A program made the translations under genes and the position numbers. Positions 23,901-37,601 of a DNA stretch of 64,000 nucleotides are shown here, one piece after another; the first letter of the stretch is position 1; each line of letters opens with the position of its first letter. Origin of the DNA: Talpa occidentalis (taxonomy: Eukaryota; Chordata; Mammalia; Eulipotyphla; Talpidae). Below the pieces are notes generated by a model. That model did no database searches and had not been told where the DNA came from. It saw nothing but the letters and a program-made list of their open reading frames with translations. The stretch spans positions 65,559,730-65,623,729 of the forward strand of contig NW_023604295.1 in the NCBI RefSeq assembly GCF_014898055.3, given 5' to 3'.

Positions 23901-25573
23901 TATACTTCTTGCCCATCTTCTTGGTAAAAGAACCATTTGTGGTTAAAATCAGGATTTAATTTTTTTATTAGAAATAATATTCTAGGGCCTCTCTGGTGGC
24001 GCAGCGGTTGAGCGCTGGGTTGCGAAGCTGCCCGCAGCCTCTGTCTGCAGCGCCGATTCGATCCCCGGCTGCTCCCCGGCCACCGGAGGAGGGTCCCACG
24101 TGGCGCACAGACCTCTCCTGCCGCCCGCTGCTCCCCTCAGCAGTGTACTTCGGTCCTTCTGCCTGCTCTGCTCCCCGCTCTGGCTCTGGTGAATTCTCTC
24201 ACCCTCCCGCGCTTCTGACTGTACCCAGTGCTTGTATAAATAAATAAATAAAAATAAATCTTTAAAAAAAAAAAGAAAAGAAATAATATTCTATTCACAT
24301 ACAAAATGATAAAAGCAAAACTTCATATTCTCCATTCTTTTCTTTAAATATACAAGATTGCAGTTAGTAATTTGAATTCTTCCAAACTCTTTTCTATGTA
24401 TTTGTCCATCTATGATATCTGCAAACCTATAGCATATTGTTATGCTATTGATATGGCATTCTCAAATTTTCCTTTTTTAATTGAATAATATATCTTGGAG
24501 ATTTTCAGTGCAAAATTATCTTCTCTTTAATAGTTGCATATTATTCCATAGCACCATGTGCATTATGGCTTATTCTTTCTTACTCTTCTTGAGAGTTATT
24601 TAGGTTTTTCTAACTTTTTTTTAATATGACAGTGTTTCAATAAATACTCTTTACATGATATTTCCAGCATATATGATTCACCATACATGTGGAACTAGAA
24701 TGGTTGAGTTGAAGAGTATGTGTGTTTTAAATTTGTAGATACTACTAAATCATCTTAAAATGAGTATATATTCCCATCACCAGTGGGACATATTTTGGAA
24801 ATATAATAGGCATAAATCCAATTAAAAACTTTTTGTATTAAAAAGCTTTTCAGTTTAATTTGTCATTTGTATTTGGCTGTAGTGATCTTCTTATGATTTT
24901 GTTTATATTATGTTATTTGTATTATTTTATATTTAACCCTTTCACATATCCCTGTGTTGATTGGCTTATTGTTTTATTTTATTTTATTTTTTATTATTTT
25001 TAAAATAAATTTTATTTTTATATTCCCCATACAATTGCAACCCCCTTATTTTGACCCCAATCCCTCCCCTCCCGCCACTTACCCCCCATAGAGTGTCTCT
25101 GGTTCATAGTTTTTGTTGATTTTGGTTTTCACTTTCTTATAGTTATTCATTTTCCTGGTCCCTTATTTAAGTTTTCTAGATTCCTGCTATGAGACCATCC
25201 AGTATTTTTCTTTTTCTTTTTGGCTTATTTTGCTGAGCATGATCCCTTCCAGCTCCATCCATGTTGCTGCAAATTGCATGTGTTTATCTTTTTTGAATGC
25301 TGAGTAATATTCCATGGTGTATATGTACCACATCTTCTTGATCCAGTCATCTATTTTTGGGCATTTGGGTTGTTTCCAAAGCTTAGCTATTGTAAACAGT
25401 GCTGCTATAAACATAGGGGTGCAGGTGCTCTTTGGAATTGATGTTTCTGTGTCCTTTGGGTAAATACCTAGGAGTGGAATTGCTGGATCATATGGAAGCT
25501 CTATGTTTAGTAGGTCCAGATATTGTTTGATTTTAATTTGCAAAACTTGGATGTAATTTTTTTTTTTTTAGAT

Positions 25574-25604
<31 letters not shown>

Positions 25605-26540
25605 GACAAGCACTGGGTACAGTCAGAAGCATGGGAGGGTGAGAGAATTCACCAGAGCCAGAGCGGGGAACAGAACAGGCAGACTGATGAAATACACTGC
25701 GGAGGGGAGCAGCGGGTGGCAGGAGAGGTCTGTGTGCCATGTGGGACCCTCGCTGGCAGCCAGGGATCGAACAGGCGCTACAGAGGCTGCGGGCAGCTTC
25801 CAGCCCAGTGCTCAACCACTGTGCCACCAGGGAAGGCCCTTGGATGTAATTTTTTGTACTCCATGATGCCAGCATTCTCCTCCAATCTGTTGCTTGGTGC
25901 TGAACTGTGTTATTTTTGTTGTATATATTCAAGTGTTTAAAATTCTTTTTTTTTTTTTTTTTTTTCAAATATTAAATTTTATTTTTATATTCCCCCATAC
26001 AATTGCAAACGCCCCATTCTGACCCCAATCCTTCCCCTCCCGCCCCCCACCCCCCAAAAAGTGTCTCTGGTTCATAGTTTTTGTTGATTTTGATTTTCAC
26101 TTTCTTATATTCATTTTCCTGGTCCCTTATTTAAGTTTTCTAGATTCCTGCTATGAGTGAGACCATCCGGTATTTTTCTTTTTCTTTTTGGCTTATTTCG
26201 CTGAGCATGATCCCTTCCAGTGCCATCCATGTTGCTGCAAATTGCATGTGTTTATCTTTTTTGAATGCTGAGTAATGTTCCATGGTATATATGTACCACA
26301 TCTTCTTGATCCAGTCATCTATTTTTGGGCATTTGGGTTGTTTCCAAAGCTTAGCTATTGTAAACAGTGCTGCTATAAACATAGGAGTGCAGGTGCTCTT
26401 TGGAATTGATGTTTCTGTGTCCTTTGGGTAAATACCTAGGAGTGGAATTGCTGGATCATATGGAAGCTCTATGTTTAGTAGGTCCAGATATTGTTTGATT
26501 TTAATTTGCAAAACTTGGATGTAATTTTTTTTTTTTAGAT

Positions 26541-26579
<39 letters not shown>

Positions 26580-27959
26580 GACAAGCACTGGGTACAGTCA
26601 GAAGCATGGGAGGGTGAGAGAATTCACCAGAGCCAGAGCGGGGAACAGAACAGGCAGACTGATGAAATACACTGCGGAGGGGAGCAGCGGGTGGCAGGAG
26701 AGGTCTGTGTGCCATGTGGGACCCTCGCTGGCAGCCAGGGATCGAACAGGTGCTACAGAGGCTGCGGGCAGCTTCCAGCCCAGTGCTCAACCACTGTGCC
26801 ACCAGGGAAGGCCCTTGGATGTAATTTTTTGTACTCCATGATGCCAGCATTCTCCTCCAATCTGTTGCTTGGTGCTGAACTGTGTTATTTTTGTTGTATA
26901 TATTCAAGTGTTTAAAATTCTTAATGTAGTTTGGAATCTACTATTTTTTTTTCTCTTTACCTTCTGTATTTTATGTTTTGCATAACATCTTCCTTTTCTC
27001 ATGGAGCAACTATCTTTCAAATAGCTGATTGAGCAATAACTGCACATATATTAAGCATTTATCTTATCTCCATAAAGATCATGCAGGTTTTCCATTAAAA
27101 GAGACCGTTTCTCTTACATAACATGACTTTTGACATAATCCTTTCAGCAAGATGCTTCTTTGCAATGTAATCATAATAAGGTAAATGTTAAATAACATCT
27201 GGTATGTTTGACCTCAAACATGAACTTGAATAATTTGTGTAGATTAAACAAGTCCTGTAGCTGTACTCCAAACCTGCCCTTTGAATTGTTAACCAAAGTG
27301 CTCCTGTATTTGCATTTTTTCTCAGTCCCTCCATACTGATTTTAAATGCCAGGACATTTAAACACAATTAAATAAAAGTCACAGGCAGAAGATGATTTTA
27401 ATTCCCATTGTTTAACAAAATAATATGCTTTAGGTGAAGAAATGAAAAATATAAACTTAATTTTTGTTTCAGTTTTGTCAAAGCAACGTGCTTCTCAAGT
27501 CCTGGTTAGGAAACGCCGTGCAAACTCACTATTTGAAGAAACCAAAAAGGGCAACCTTGAAAGAGAATGTATTGAAGAACTGTGCAACAAAGAAGAAGCC
27601 AGGGAGGTCTTTGAAAATGACCCCGAAACGGTAAGAATTTTTGAAAACTACTAAGTGAGCATATTTAGACATGCAATTACCTGCAGAACATTTCCAGCCT
27701 GAGTGTCTTCACCTGCGTTCCTTTTTAAAGTTAATGACTGTGTGTGTCATCTTCCACATGTAACCTCCCAAGCATTTCAAGAGGAAATACCTTCACAGTA
27801 AGGTGGGCTTGTTAGGAAGATGCTACTGCCAAAAGCAAAGTGTTTTGACCAAATTATAATTCCATTGTATCTCATTATCCACAAATAGTATTGACTTCAT
27901 GGCTTGTAAATATATTTTCCCAACCAGAATTTGGTAGTGATTGGTCATCTCAAATATAG

Positions 27960-28034
<75 letters not shown>

Positions 28035-31000
28035 GTGATTGCATTATCATCACTGTGCTTCATTAAATTTATACATTGATATTTTTATCTAGATTTTAAT
28101 AAACAGGATCCTCTAATCCAGAACTTGGTGCTTAATAAGTGTTCAGTGAATTCCGGGTGAAGTGGTCATTGCAGCACTATGTTCCATGAGTATACATCAT
28201 TCTATAAACTTTGAGATGTTTCCTGAGCCCATTTTATAAATCTTGGGATTAGAATTTGTATATTTAATGTATAAATTGTCCCAAGTTAGTCAAGAATAAG
28301 TATAAGATAATCATGAAGAGTCCTTAGTGTCAAGCAGAAATATGGGACCACCAGACCTGTTCTCTAGTCCTCTATTTTCCTATAGGTGAATGTTTTCTAA
28401 CAGGTCCTGTGGACAGCACAAGTATAAATAGTGCTTCTAAGAATGAGGATGAAGAGACTGTAAGAATTTAAATATAATAGCCTTTATGATCACCTCATTA
28501 TTTTTCCTGAGACCAACTGTATAACCAAGAGGAGATGAGGGAGAAAACATATACCAGTTACCTCCTTTACCTCTGCCATGGCCTTTGGAACTGGGGCAAC
28601 AAACAAGAATAATTTGTAGTAAGAGAACTTGTCTAAGACAATTGTCACTTGCATTCTTTGGGATGGCCCTTTAAACCTTTTTCACCTTTAAAAAAAATAT
28701 TTATTTATACATACAAGAACTGGGGTACAGGCCAGAGGTGTAGGGGGTGAGAGGATTCACCAGAGACAGAGTGGGGAACAGAACAGGCAGACGGACCAAA
28801 ACACACTGCTGAGGGGAGCAGTGGGCGAGACAGGAGAGGTCTGCTGCTCTATGTGGGTTGCTGCCTGGTAGGCCAGGGATCGAACTTGTGCTGCAGAGGC
28901 TGCAGATAGCTTCTTAGTGCTGTGCTTATCCCTTGTGCCACCGGGGAGGCCTAAACCTCTTTCACCTTTTTCTAGGTTTCAATGGGAATTTTTTCCAAGT
29001 GATGGTAACAAATCCATGATTCATTTTCAGTACTCTCTGGGTCTGAATCAAAATGTTTCTGTCTCAGTTCTGTTGCTAGTTGTGGATAAGCAATTGATAC
29101 AATAATAATATTTTATTCAATACTATATAGCAGAGTACTGGTGTAGGAAACATACAGACACACATATAAATGCACATTATGTATGCATACATTCAAATAC
29201 ATAAATACACATTCTTTTTTGATATGGAAATTTAAAGTATATGCCTAAGGACAGACAACAATATAATAGACCCAAGACTTGCCCCTTCCCTGCTTTAGCT
29301 GCTACCAATAATCTGCCATTCTTGTTTTGCCCATACTCCACCTGCCTACTTTGAATTGTATTTTTGTTTTGCTGTAACATTTTAATGCAAGCCCTGAGAT
29401 ACCATGTTATTACATTGCTTATAAATACTTGAATGTGTTTCTAACACTGTATGTAAGTTTTTATAGCTTAGTCTCTGAGTAGCAAATGACAACCATATTG
29501 GAGAGGAGAGAAAATAGTGGAGAAGAGAAACTCATTTATGTTCTTCCTCCCTTCCAACTCATTTTGATATTGGTTTCACTGACAGAAGACAAAGTAGGCA
29601 AAAAAATGCCTACTCTAAGAAAAGAAAGAAAAAAGATTTGTGCTGCTTTTCAATCTGGTCCCTAATCACTCCCTGTCCTTGATGTCTTTTTACACAGATT
29701 CCCAAATTCCACCTTATTGCTTATCTTCCCACTGTCCTGAGTACATTCCATTCACCATCACCTTGTCTTCTGAACCCATTTATTGTTGCATATTCTCCTG
29801 GCTTTTGTTCTGTAGATGACAACACTACTGTTTAAATTACATGGGTTGTGGGGGAGGGCCCAGCCTTACAAACCAGTAGATTAGTGTTGTGAAGGTTATT
29901 TGTGAGAGACAGGAGGTGGGAGTGAGCATTTTGTAATGTTCTGTACTGGAGTATGTTTTTGTGTGAAAACACTCTGTCTCACAAGATGTTTTTCTGCTTT
30001 TATTACTACACATTAGATATATTATGGTATAAAAGACTTTGTGAACCATCCTGGGAATCTTACTATCAGAAATCATTTTTAGTATTTTTCTCCCTTTGGT
30101 AAAGTACATTTCTTAGTGCAAATTATTGATTTGCAGACATATTTTTTGTACATAACCAATTTATAAGTAAGCAATCATATTTACATAATATGCTAAAAGA
30201 TAAATGTTCACTTTAATTCACTTCAAATTATGTGACTGTTATACAATGTTAAATCTGATGTTTGTGCTTGTGATGTGATCTATGCTTCATGGGTATCATT
30301 ATGGAAAATTAAAAATTGACAAAAGGGGGCATATACGATTGCATTTGACATCTTCAATAGAACCTGCTTTTAGATTTGAAGGTTTGCAACATAATTTAGT
30401 TGATCAACATTGCTTTAAACCTAAGCATTTTATTGACTTATTAGCTATCTATTCCATGGTATATTTTACTCTAGAAAGAATGTCATGTATGGAAATGACA
30501 GTTATATATAATTTATTTGTATCTTTAATATAAAACAAATTATAAAGTAAAAGTAAGTTTTAAATCTATACTGAAACTTAAGTTTGCTAAGATATATTTT
30601 TTTCTTTTCTTTTCTTTCTAGGATTATTTTTATCCAAAGTACTTAGGTAAGTTCAAAGGATCTCAGTCATGTAATTTTAGAAATGAAAAAGAACTTAGAT
30701 ATGATCAAGTCTAACCCTCTACCCATATATTCCACCAAGTAATTTCATTGGCTTTGAGAGATCTCATCCTATATGCAATCTTGATTATTTAAAGATATGT
30801 AGACAAATTTGGAATGGGCCTCTTATTACCATGTGGCATTTTAACTTTTAGTCATTTTCATTCTAATGTCTTTCTGAAAGATCTGTGGACTGATGCAAAG
30901 TTATAATTAGGCACCAGGAATTATCTATATAAGTATATGAATTTCCATGTGATATCTTTCTGAAAAATGATCTTTCTGAAAAGATCAACATATAATATTA

Positions 31001-34000
31001 TATTAGTTGCATGTGTATAGCATAGTGATTGCATATTTGTGTATATTGTGAAATGATCATCTTACTCTGTCTAGTTAACATACATCACCACACCAAAAGT
31101 GATGAAAACTTTTAAGATCCTCTATCTTAGCAACAGTTACCATATTATAAATTATAGTCATTATGATTTACGTTACATCCCCAGGGCTTATTTTATTAAT
31201 GGAGCTATGGTTACCTTTTAGTGAAAGGAAAGATCTTTGTGTATTACAGAGTTTAATCTATGAAAATTTTCACCTCAGTATTTGTAGAAATCATTAACAT
31301 CTTCTTCCATTGAGCACCATTACATCATTCCCTGCAATATCTTTATCCATGTTTGACTTTTGAATATGATATTAGATTGTCATAGAGTAAGGTGGAATTT
31401 CCACACATTAATAGATTAGACACTTTCAACTAAATATCAGTTAAGGATAACAAGACTTCAATGTGCTTTAAGCAAATAATGAAATATTTTATTCTACTAT
31501 CCTTTGGGAGAGTTGTCATCATTTTCAAACAATAAAAGCAATGTATGAATTGTCTGGCTCTTTCTGATGGTATTCTCTGTAGGTCCAGCCCACAGAGTTG
31601 TACTTTCCTTCTTCATTTAGGCTCAGAATATCCTCATCCTTCCATCTTTCTACCTCACTAACATCCCAGCCAATTTGAGAGCCTAAGCAGTGCCGAAGTA
31701 AAAAGTAAATCTTTTTTTAAAAAACAGTAGTAGAGAGATTATATCTCATTTCTAAAACATAACAGTGATATCTTGAAAGGGCGCTGGGGTACAGATGTAC
31801 GCCTATGAATAAGAGCTCTTTGGAAAGTTGCACATGACTCCTCACTTTCTCAGCAAAAAGTAAGAGTTTACACTGTTAAAATGGAGGAAAAGGTCAAGAC
31901 TGTTCATCTTAATTTTAGGTAGGCATTTAAATATTTTCAGTGGAAATAGATAATATTGGGCTATTAAAATTATGAGTTTACACTTAATTTCATATTAGTT
32001 CTTGATTGTTAGGTCTATATAATGAGGTTATGTTTCTGCAGGATTAATTCTCCAGAAGATATTTACTTTTAACCACAGAGTATATTTGGATAAAGATAAA
32101 TAAGATAAATAGTATTTTTTTAAGATAAATAGTATTTTAATACAACATTATGTGTTTTGGAGAGTTCCTTATGAAATATTTTCCTTTCCTCTCTTTTTTA
32201 TCCCTCGCAACTTTCTCTTTTCAGGCTCTACCCATCTTTTCTTTCTCTTTGTCTATCTTATTTGGCTATCTTATTTGGGTAGCAAACCCAAATACTAAGA
32301 AAAAAACACAAGATGCGGGCTCTCATCCCAGATCTAAAAATTTGTACTGTGTCAGGTTAAGCAAGTTATTTGACTTTTCAGGTTATATTTAATATATACT
32401 TTTCCTAACTTCAGATCTGTCGGAAATATCAGATAGGTATATTTTGCTGATAGAATTTTTACCTTATCAGACTTACTTCAAGTGTTATTATTTAATACTT
32501 ACATTTTATATTTGGGTCCTTTATAACACATATGAGATAAGTCTCACTATTGAAAACAGAAAAAAGGTAATGTACCTAAGAAACTTATTTGTCACTTGAT
32601 GTGTGTATTTTATAGTTCAATGACTCTAAAATAGTTCATAGTCCTGATCCTGGTAAAACTAACTACGATTTTGCTGATTACCACAGCTCCTGCAGGAAGC
32701 TCCTTACAGTGAGATAACAGCACCCAAGAATTTAAAGCACTAATACTAATCCATACTTTTGGGGCAGTGTTTAGATTTAGAGTATCAGACATATAAAAAA
32801 CATACCTATTCATCTACACATCCATGAATTGGTATAAAACATGGAATTTGGACAGAAATACTCAGGGTTTCATAAGGTTTTAAGCTGAATGGTTTTCTAG
32901 AAAATAGACTAATTCTATCATTTTATATAGACCTTTAAAATATCACCTGATAAAGTGTGTGATTCTGCTAATGGCAGAAAAACTTCTTGGGAGGAATGTT
33001 AAACATTAGAAATAACTTTTAGTTCCTAGTTCTTGAAAAATTGGTGAATTAACTCAGACTGCTCACTCTTCTTAAAAATCATCTCAAGAGCAACAATGAC
33101 ATTCCAGGCATTAATAATAACAAAACAAAATGAAAAGCAACCAAAAATGTGAGAAATCCATGGGTAGCCTGAAGGCCGGCTTGACCTAGTATGTGTGTGA
33201 GTGAATTGGGGTTTTGACTGCTGAGACAGCAGTAAGACGTCAGATTTTAATATTTAAAATAATAATTCTGAAAGTTTCGTCAAGTAAGATAGAGCATAAC
33301 CTGAGTAATAAGAAAAAACAATATATTAAAAAGTATAGACATTAGTTCAATGGAAAGCAAAAGAGACTATTAATCTACTTGTGGCTACTAAAGCTGAGGC
33401 ATCCTCCAACTCTCCCTTTCCTTACACTTTCTCTCAATTTCCCTCATTCCTATTGCACAGTGAGAAAGTGAACTGGAACAGTAAGGGCTCTGTATTGCAT
33501 GACTTTGTAGATTGCCATGCAGCGGGCTGTCCACAATAAAATTTAAATGCACATTTCCATGAAAACATTATCATACATGTATTAGTTTAGACCTGTGTAT
33601 ACTAAGGTGCAGTATGAGTTAAACCTGCTTTTTCATCTGGCCCACGGTGGTAATCACCACATGAAACATTTCACCTAGATCTCTAGCCGAAAGGAACACC
33701 AATTTTGGTTGTTACTCATGGTCAAATTTGTTGAGAACTACAAAGTGAGACTTTCTTAGAAATCACAATCCAGAAGGACCACTCTGATGTAAGTAAGGTA
33801 TTATTTTTATGGGAAAATATTCTAAACCACCACGGTAGGATGAATAATAACCCCCAAAGATCCTAATCTGCAAAACCTATGAACTTTACCTTTTATGGCA
33901 AAAGATTTTGAAAATTAAATATAGGATCTTGGGATGGCGGCATTACCCTAGATTATCTGGGTTGGTCCAATGTAGTCATGAACATCCTGTATGAGGGTGG

Positions 34001-37000
34001 TAGGAGACCAGATTTGGTAGTAGGATATATGATGATGAAGCAACAGTTGGTTGTGATATGAGGATAGATCTATGGGACACAGGTGACCTAGAAACTGAAA
34101 AAGGCAAGGAAACAGATTCCTTATTCAAGTCTCCAAAAGGCATGCAGCCCTGCCAGTCTGAAATTTAGACTTCTGATACTATCATTGTAACAATGAATTT
34201 GTGTTGTTTTAAGTTACTTGGATTGTGATGATTTGTTACAACAGTAGGAAGCTAATACACAAACTGACTTCACATGAGCCTTTAAATCATCTCTGAGAAA
34301 TTACATTTTCAAAGATGGCTGTAATGTCACCTTGACATACCCCATTACTATATGACTCTGTCCTTTCTCCTTATGCCTTCAATATGGGTGGAACCTGGGA
34401 CTACTTTGATCAGTAAAATATGGTGGAAGTACAAAATGCCTCTTAACTGGCCTGGCAAGTTCTGCTCTCTTCCTCTTGGAAGCTAGCTGCCATGAAAGAA
34501 GTACCACTTTAGGACCAACATAATAAGAGACACTCAACCCTTGGAGAAGCCCAGAAGCATGATACCCCACATGGAGAGAGAGATGCCAAGGAACCTGAGC
34601 TGTCAGTCATGTGAGTGAAAAGCCATTTTGGAGGTGGATCTTCCAGTCCCAAACACTCTGGCTGACTCCACATGTAGCAGAGACAAATAGCCCAACCCAA
34701 CCCTTTCCAAATACTTGACTCACAAATCATGCTCAAAAAAAAAAAAAAAGAAAGAAAAGGAAAAAGGATTATTTTGTGTTACTAATTACTAATGTTTGGG
34801 GTCATTTGTTAATCAGCAAAATAACCATAAACTACCTTTTCAGTAATTTGGTCACTAGTTATACAATGAAGTGATTGATTATATCTATATCTTTCTATCT
34901 ATATCTATTTCACTGCTGATTAAGAAATGTTATTTGTTGGAACTAAATCAACTTTAGTTACTTAAAAGCCCTAAGTATTTTTCTCTTTATTATTTCAACT
35001 GTTATTTCTGCCAGAGTGCTATATCTGTTTTACCAGATTGTAATGAGAATAAAATTAATGACATTAAACTGATTTATAATATTAAGACATTATATAAACA
35101 TTAATACATTATTGCCCATGAATCATTAAAAGAATTAGAAGTCGTCTACAGCAACCAGAAACACTAACTCATTCTATTGACTTAATTATAGATACTTTCT
35201 ATATCAGACCCCTGTCTACAAATTTGAAGGTAACTTTTGGTCTTTGCTACAGAGTTAATAAGATAGATTTATGTAACCATAATGTTTTCTGCTAATCTAA
35301 GTTCCTTTTTCATTTCTAGTTTAAGATAATTATCCAAAGAGAAGCTTCCATAAACTCATTTTTCATGATTCTGTACTTTTCACAATTTTGCTTGTAGATT
35401 TTTAATTTTTATAAAAGATGAGTGAAAACTTTGGGATTGACATTTTCAATGCTGAATCCTGTAAATCCACAGAAGCATAGTCTACCTCTCTAGGTCATTT
35501 CTAGCATTATTTCAGATCAAGTAATTGTGTTTACCTTTACTAAGGAGATTACATCTGTTTGTATTTACAGGTTGTGTCGGTGCTTTCCGAGCGAAATCCG
35601 CCACTACTGCCCTTCAAAAAGCTAATGTTTATCCTGATCTAAGGAGCTGTGTCAATGGTAAACATCTCTACCATATAATTAAAACAAAACAAAACAAAAC
35701 CATAACCTTCAAGTAAAGTATGTCCATAATAATAGAACTGACTTTTAAAAATCAATAAATGAGCCCTTCAAAGGCTGTATGCCTTGCAAGGAGGTGTTCT
35801 CAAAATGCCTTAGAAAAATTTGGTTTTTAGATGCAAATGCTGCTGTTTTCCTCAACATGACATTTTATGAAGAAAATTTCCCTCTGCTGGGAATCACTAC
35901 TTTGCAAACTGTTGTCCACTGTCTAAAAACTACTGTTTTATATAATTAACCAAAGTTCTGTTTACCTAAAGCAGGATGATAAATTTGGTCCCTGTCACTC
36001 TATCTAAGCCCAAGTTGGGAATTTCCAAATTCTGTTTTCTGTTGATACTGAGAATAGTTTCATTTCTTCTGCCTACCTCATGGAGTAGTTTTTAGGATCA
36101 AATAAGGGCATAAATATGAAAATATATCTAAATCATACTTTTAAAGTGCTGTATATATTTGCAAATATACACAAGAAGTTTCCATTTGCAAAATAATTAT
36201 AAAGTCTTGTCCAGTGGATTCACTTTTAATGAAAAAGTATTATTTGAAGGAAATAATTACAGTCAATTTCATTGATTACATACTTTTACACAGGATTTTT
36301 ATTAAAGGGCATATAATTCTATTTTACCATGGCATGTGCTACAATTAAATTCATGTATATTTCCTTCAGCCATTCCAGACCAGTGCAATCCTCAGCCATG
36401 CAATGAAGATGGATTTAAAAAATGCATAGATGGCCAAGCTACATTCACTTGCATTTGTAAATCAGGCTGGCAAGGGGAGACATGTGAATTTGGTATGTAT
36501 AGTAAACATATCTGGTTCATATGGATTGACCTCCTAAAAAAGCAATACTTTAAAAATAATTTATTTCTCGGCCTCCCCGGTGGTGCAGTGGTTGAGCGCT
36601 GGGTTGCGAAGCTGCCCACAGCCTCTGCAGCACCGGTTCGATCCCCAGCCACTGGGCGAGGGTCCCACATGGCGAGCAGACCTCTCCTGCCGCCTGCTGC
36701 TCCCCTCAGCAGTGTACTTCGGTCCTTCTGCCTGCTCTGCTCCCCACTCTGGCTCTGGTGAATTCTCTCACCCTCCCAAGCTTCTGACTGTACCCAGTGC
36801 TTGTATAAATAAATAAAATAAATCTTTAAAAAAAATAATTTATTTCTCTTTTTTTAGATATAAATGAATGCAAAGATCCCTCAAATTTCAATGGAGGTTG
36901 CAACCAGATATGTGATAATACACCTGGAAGTTACCATTGTTCCTGTAAAAGTGGTTATGTTTTGCTTTCAAATAAGAAGAACTGTAGAGGTAAGAGCAAA

Positions 37001-37562
37001 AGCTAGAATAAAGTGGTATTTACCTTGTGAGAGCAATTTCAGCTATAGCAGAGAAAAAATCCAGTTGAAGGAATTTCTCAGAAAGTTTTTAGAAAAGTGG
37101 TTATAAGTGCTTACAATAAATAAATGTTACTGGGCCTCCCTGTTGGCGCAAGGGGTTAAGTCTCAGCATTATCAAGCTATCACCAGCCACTGCAACATGA
37201 GTTTGATCCCTGGCCAGGGAGCTACCCACATGGTGCTGCAGACCTCTTCTGTCTCACCCACTGCTCCCCTCAGCAGTATATTTCAGTGGATCTGCCTGTT
37301 CTGCAACCTACTCTGTCTCTGGTGATTCTTCTCAACACCCCCTCTCTCCCCACATCTCTGGCCTACACCCTAGCTCTTGTATGCATAAATAAATAAAATA
37401 AATCTTGAATAAAAATAAATAAACATTATTTTCTACTGTGAAGCCTTGTGATATTACATAACTGCCTTTTAGTTTATAGTTTATGGGGTATTTTGTTACT
37501 TATAGAGTATTTTATTGTTTTCCTATTACATTTATCACCTTATAGAGTATTTTGTTTTCTTA

Positions 37563-37601
<39 letters not shown>

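Larger units (their letters stand above)
24975..26922. repeat. tandem duplication of about 0.95 kb (L1 plus SINE)
   Basis: Unit 1 runs from about 24975 to 25951 and unit 2 from about 25952 to 26922. Each contains, in the same order, a T-rich tract, an antisense L1 3' region, the end of L1 ORF2, the same SINE with the same target duplication, and about 90 bp of the same flank ending AAATTCTT. The copies are almost identical from the ORF2 part onward and differ more in the T- and C-rich start. A single L1+SINE locus was therefore copied as a block; two independent insertions cannot explain the shared SINE site. Confidence 0.9.
8965..27472 (+). other. PROS1: PROS1 intron 1 (18.5 kb)
   Basis: Donor GTGAGT and acceptor TTTGTTTCAG. 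It is the largest intron, as in human. It carries nine copies of the tRNA-type SINE, MaLR and L1 pieces, a GGGA repeat at 11545-11575 and the 0.95-kb tandem duplication at 24975-26922, all listed separately. The parts 9000-11100, 18000-19900 and 22400-23980 show no recognisable element apart from a 38-bp tandem repeat. I see no extra exon. Confidence 0.9.
27631..30621 (+). other. PROS1: PROS1 intron 2
   Basis: Contains a long TG/AG microsatellite at 27960-28030 and one SINE at 28690-28951. The parts 28050-28680 and 28960-30600 are AT-rich with no element I can name. The acceptor has a long pyrimidine tract ending CTAG. Confidence 0.9.
30647..35570 (+). other. PROS1: PROS1 intron 3
   Basis: AT-rich. 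It contains an antisense L1 3' fragment near 30990-31260 and two MaLR-like LTR pieces at 33830-34262 and 34330-34737. No other element is recognised in 31300-33800 or 34760-35550. Confidence 0.88.

Noticed and set aside
25187..26511. Two 118-123 residue minus-strand proteins
   Set aside because: They are L1 ORF2 C-terminal remnants without the reverse transcriptase, not host genes.
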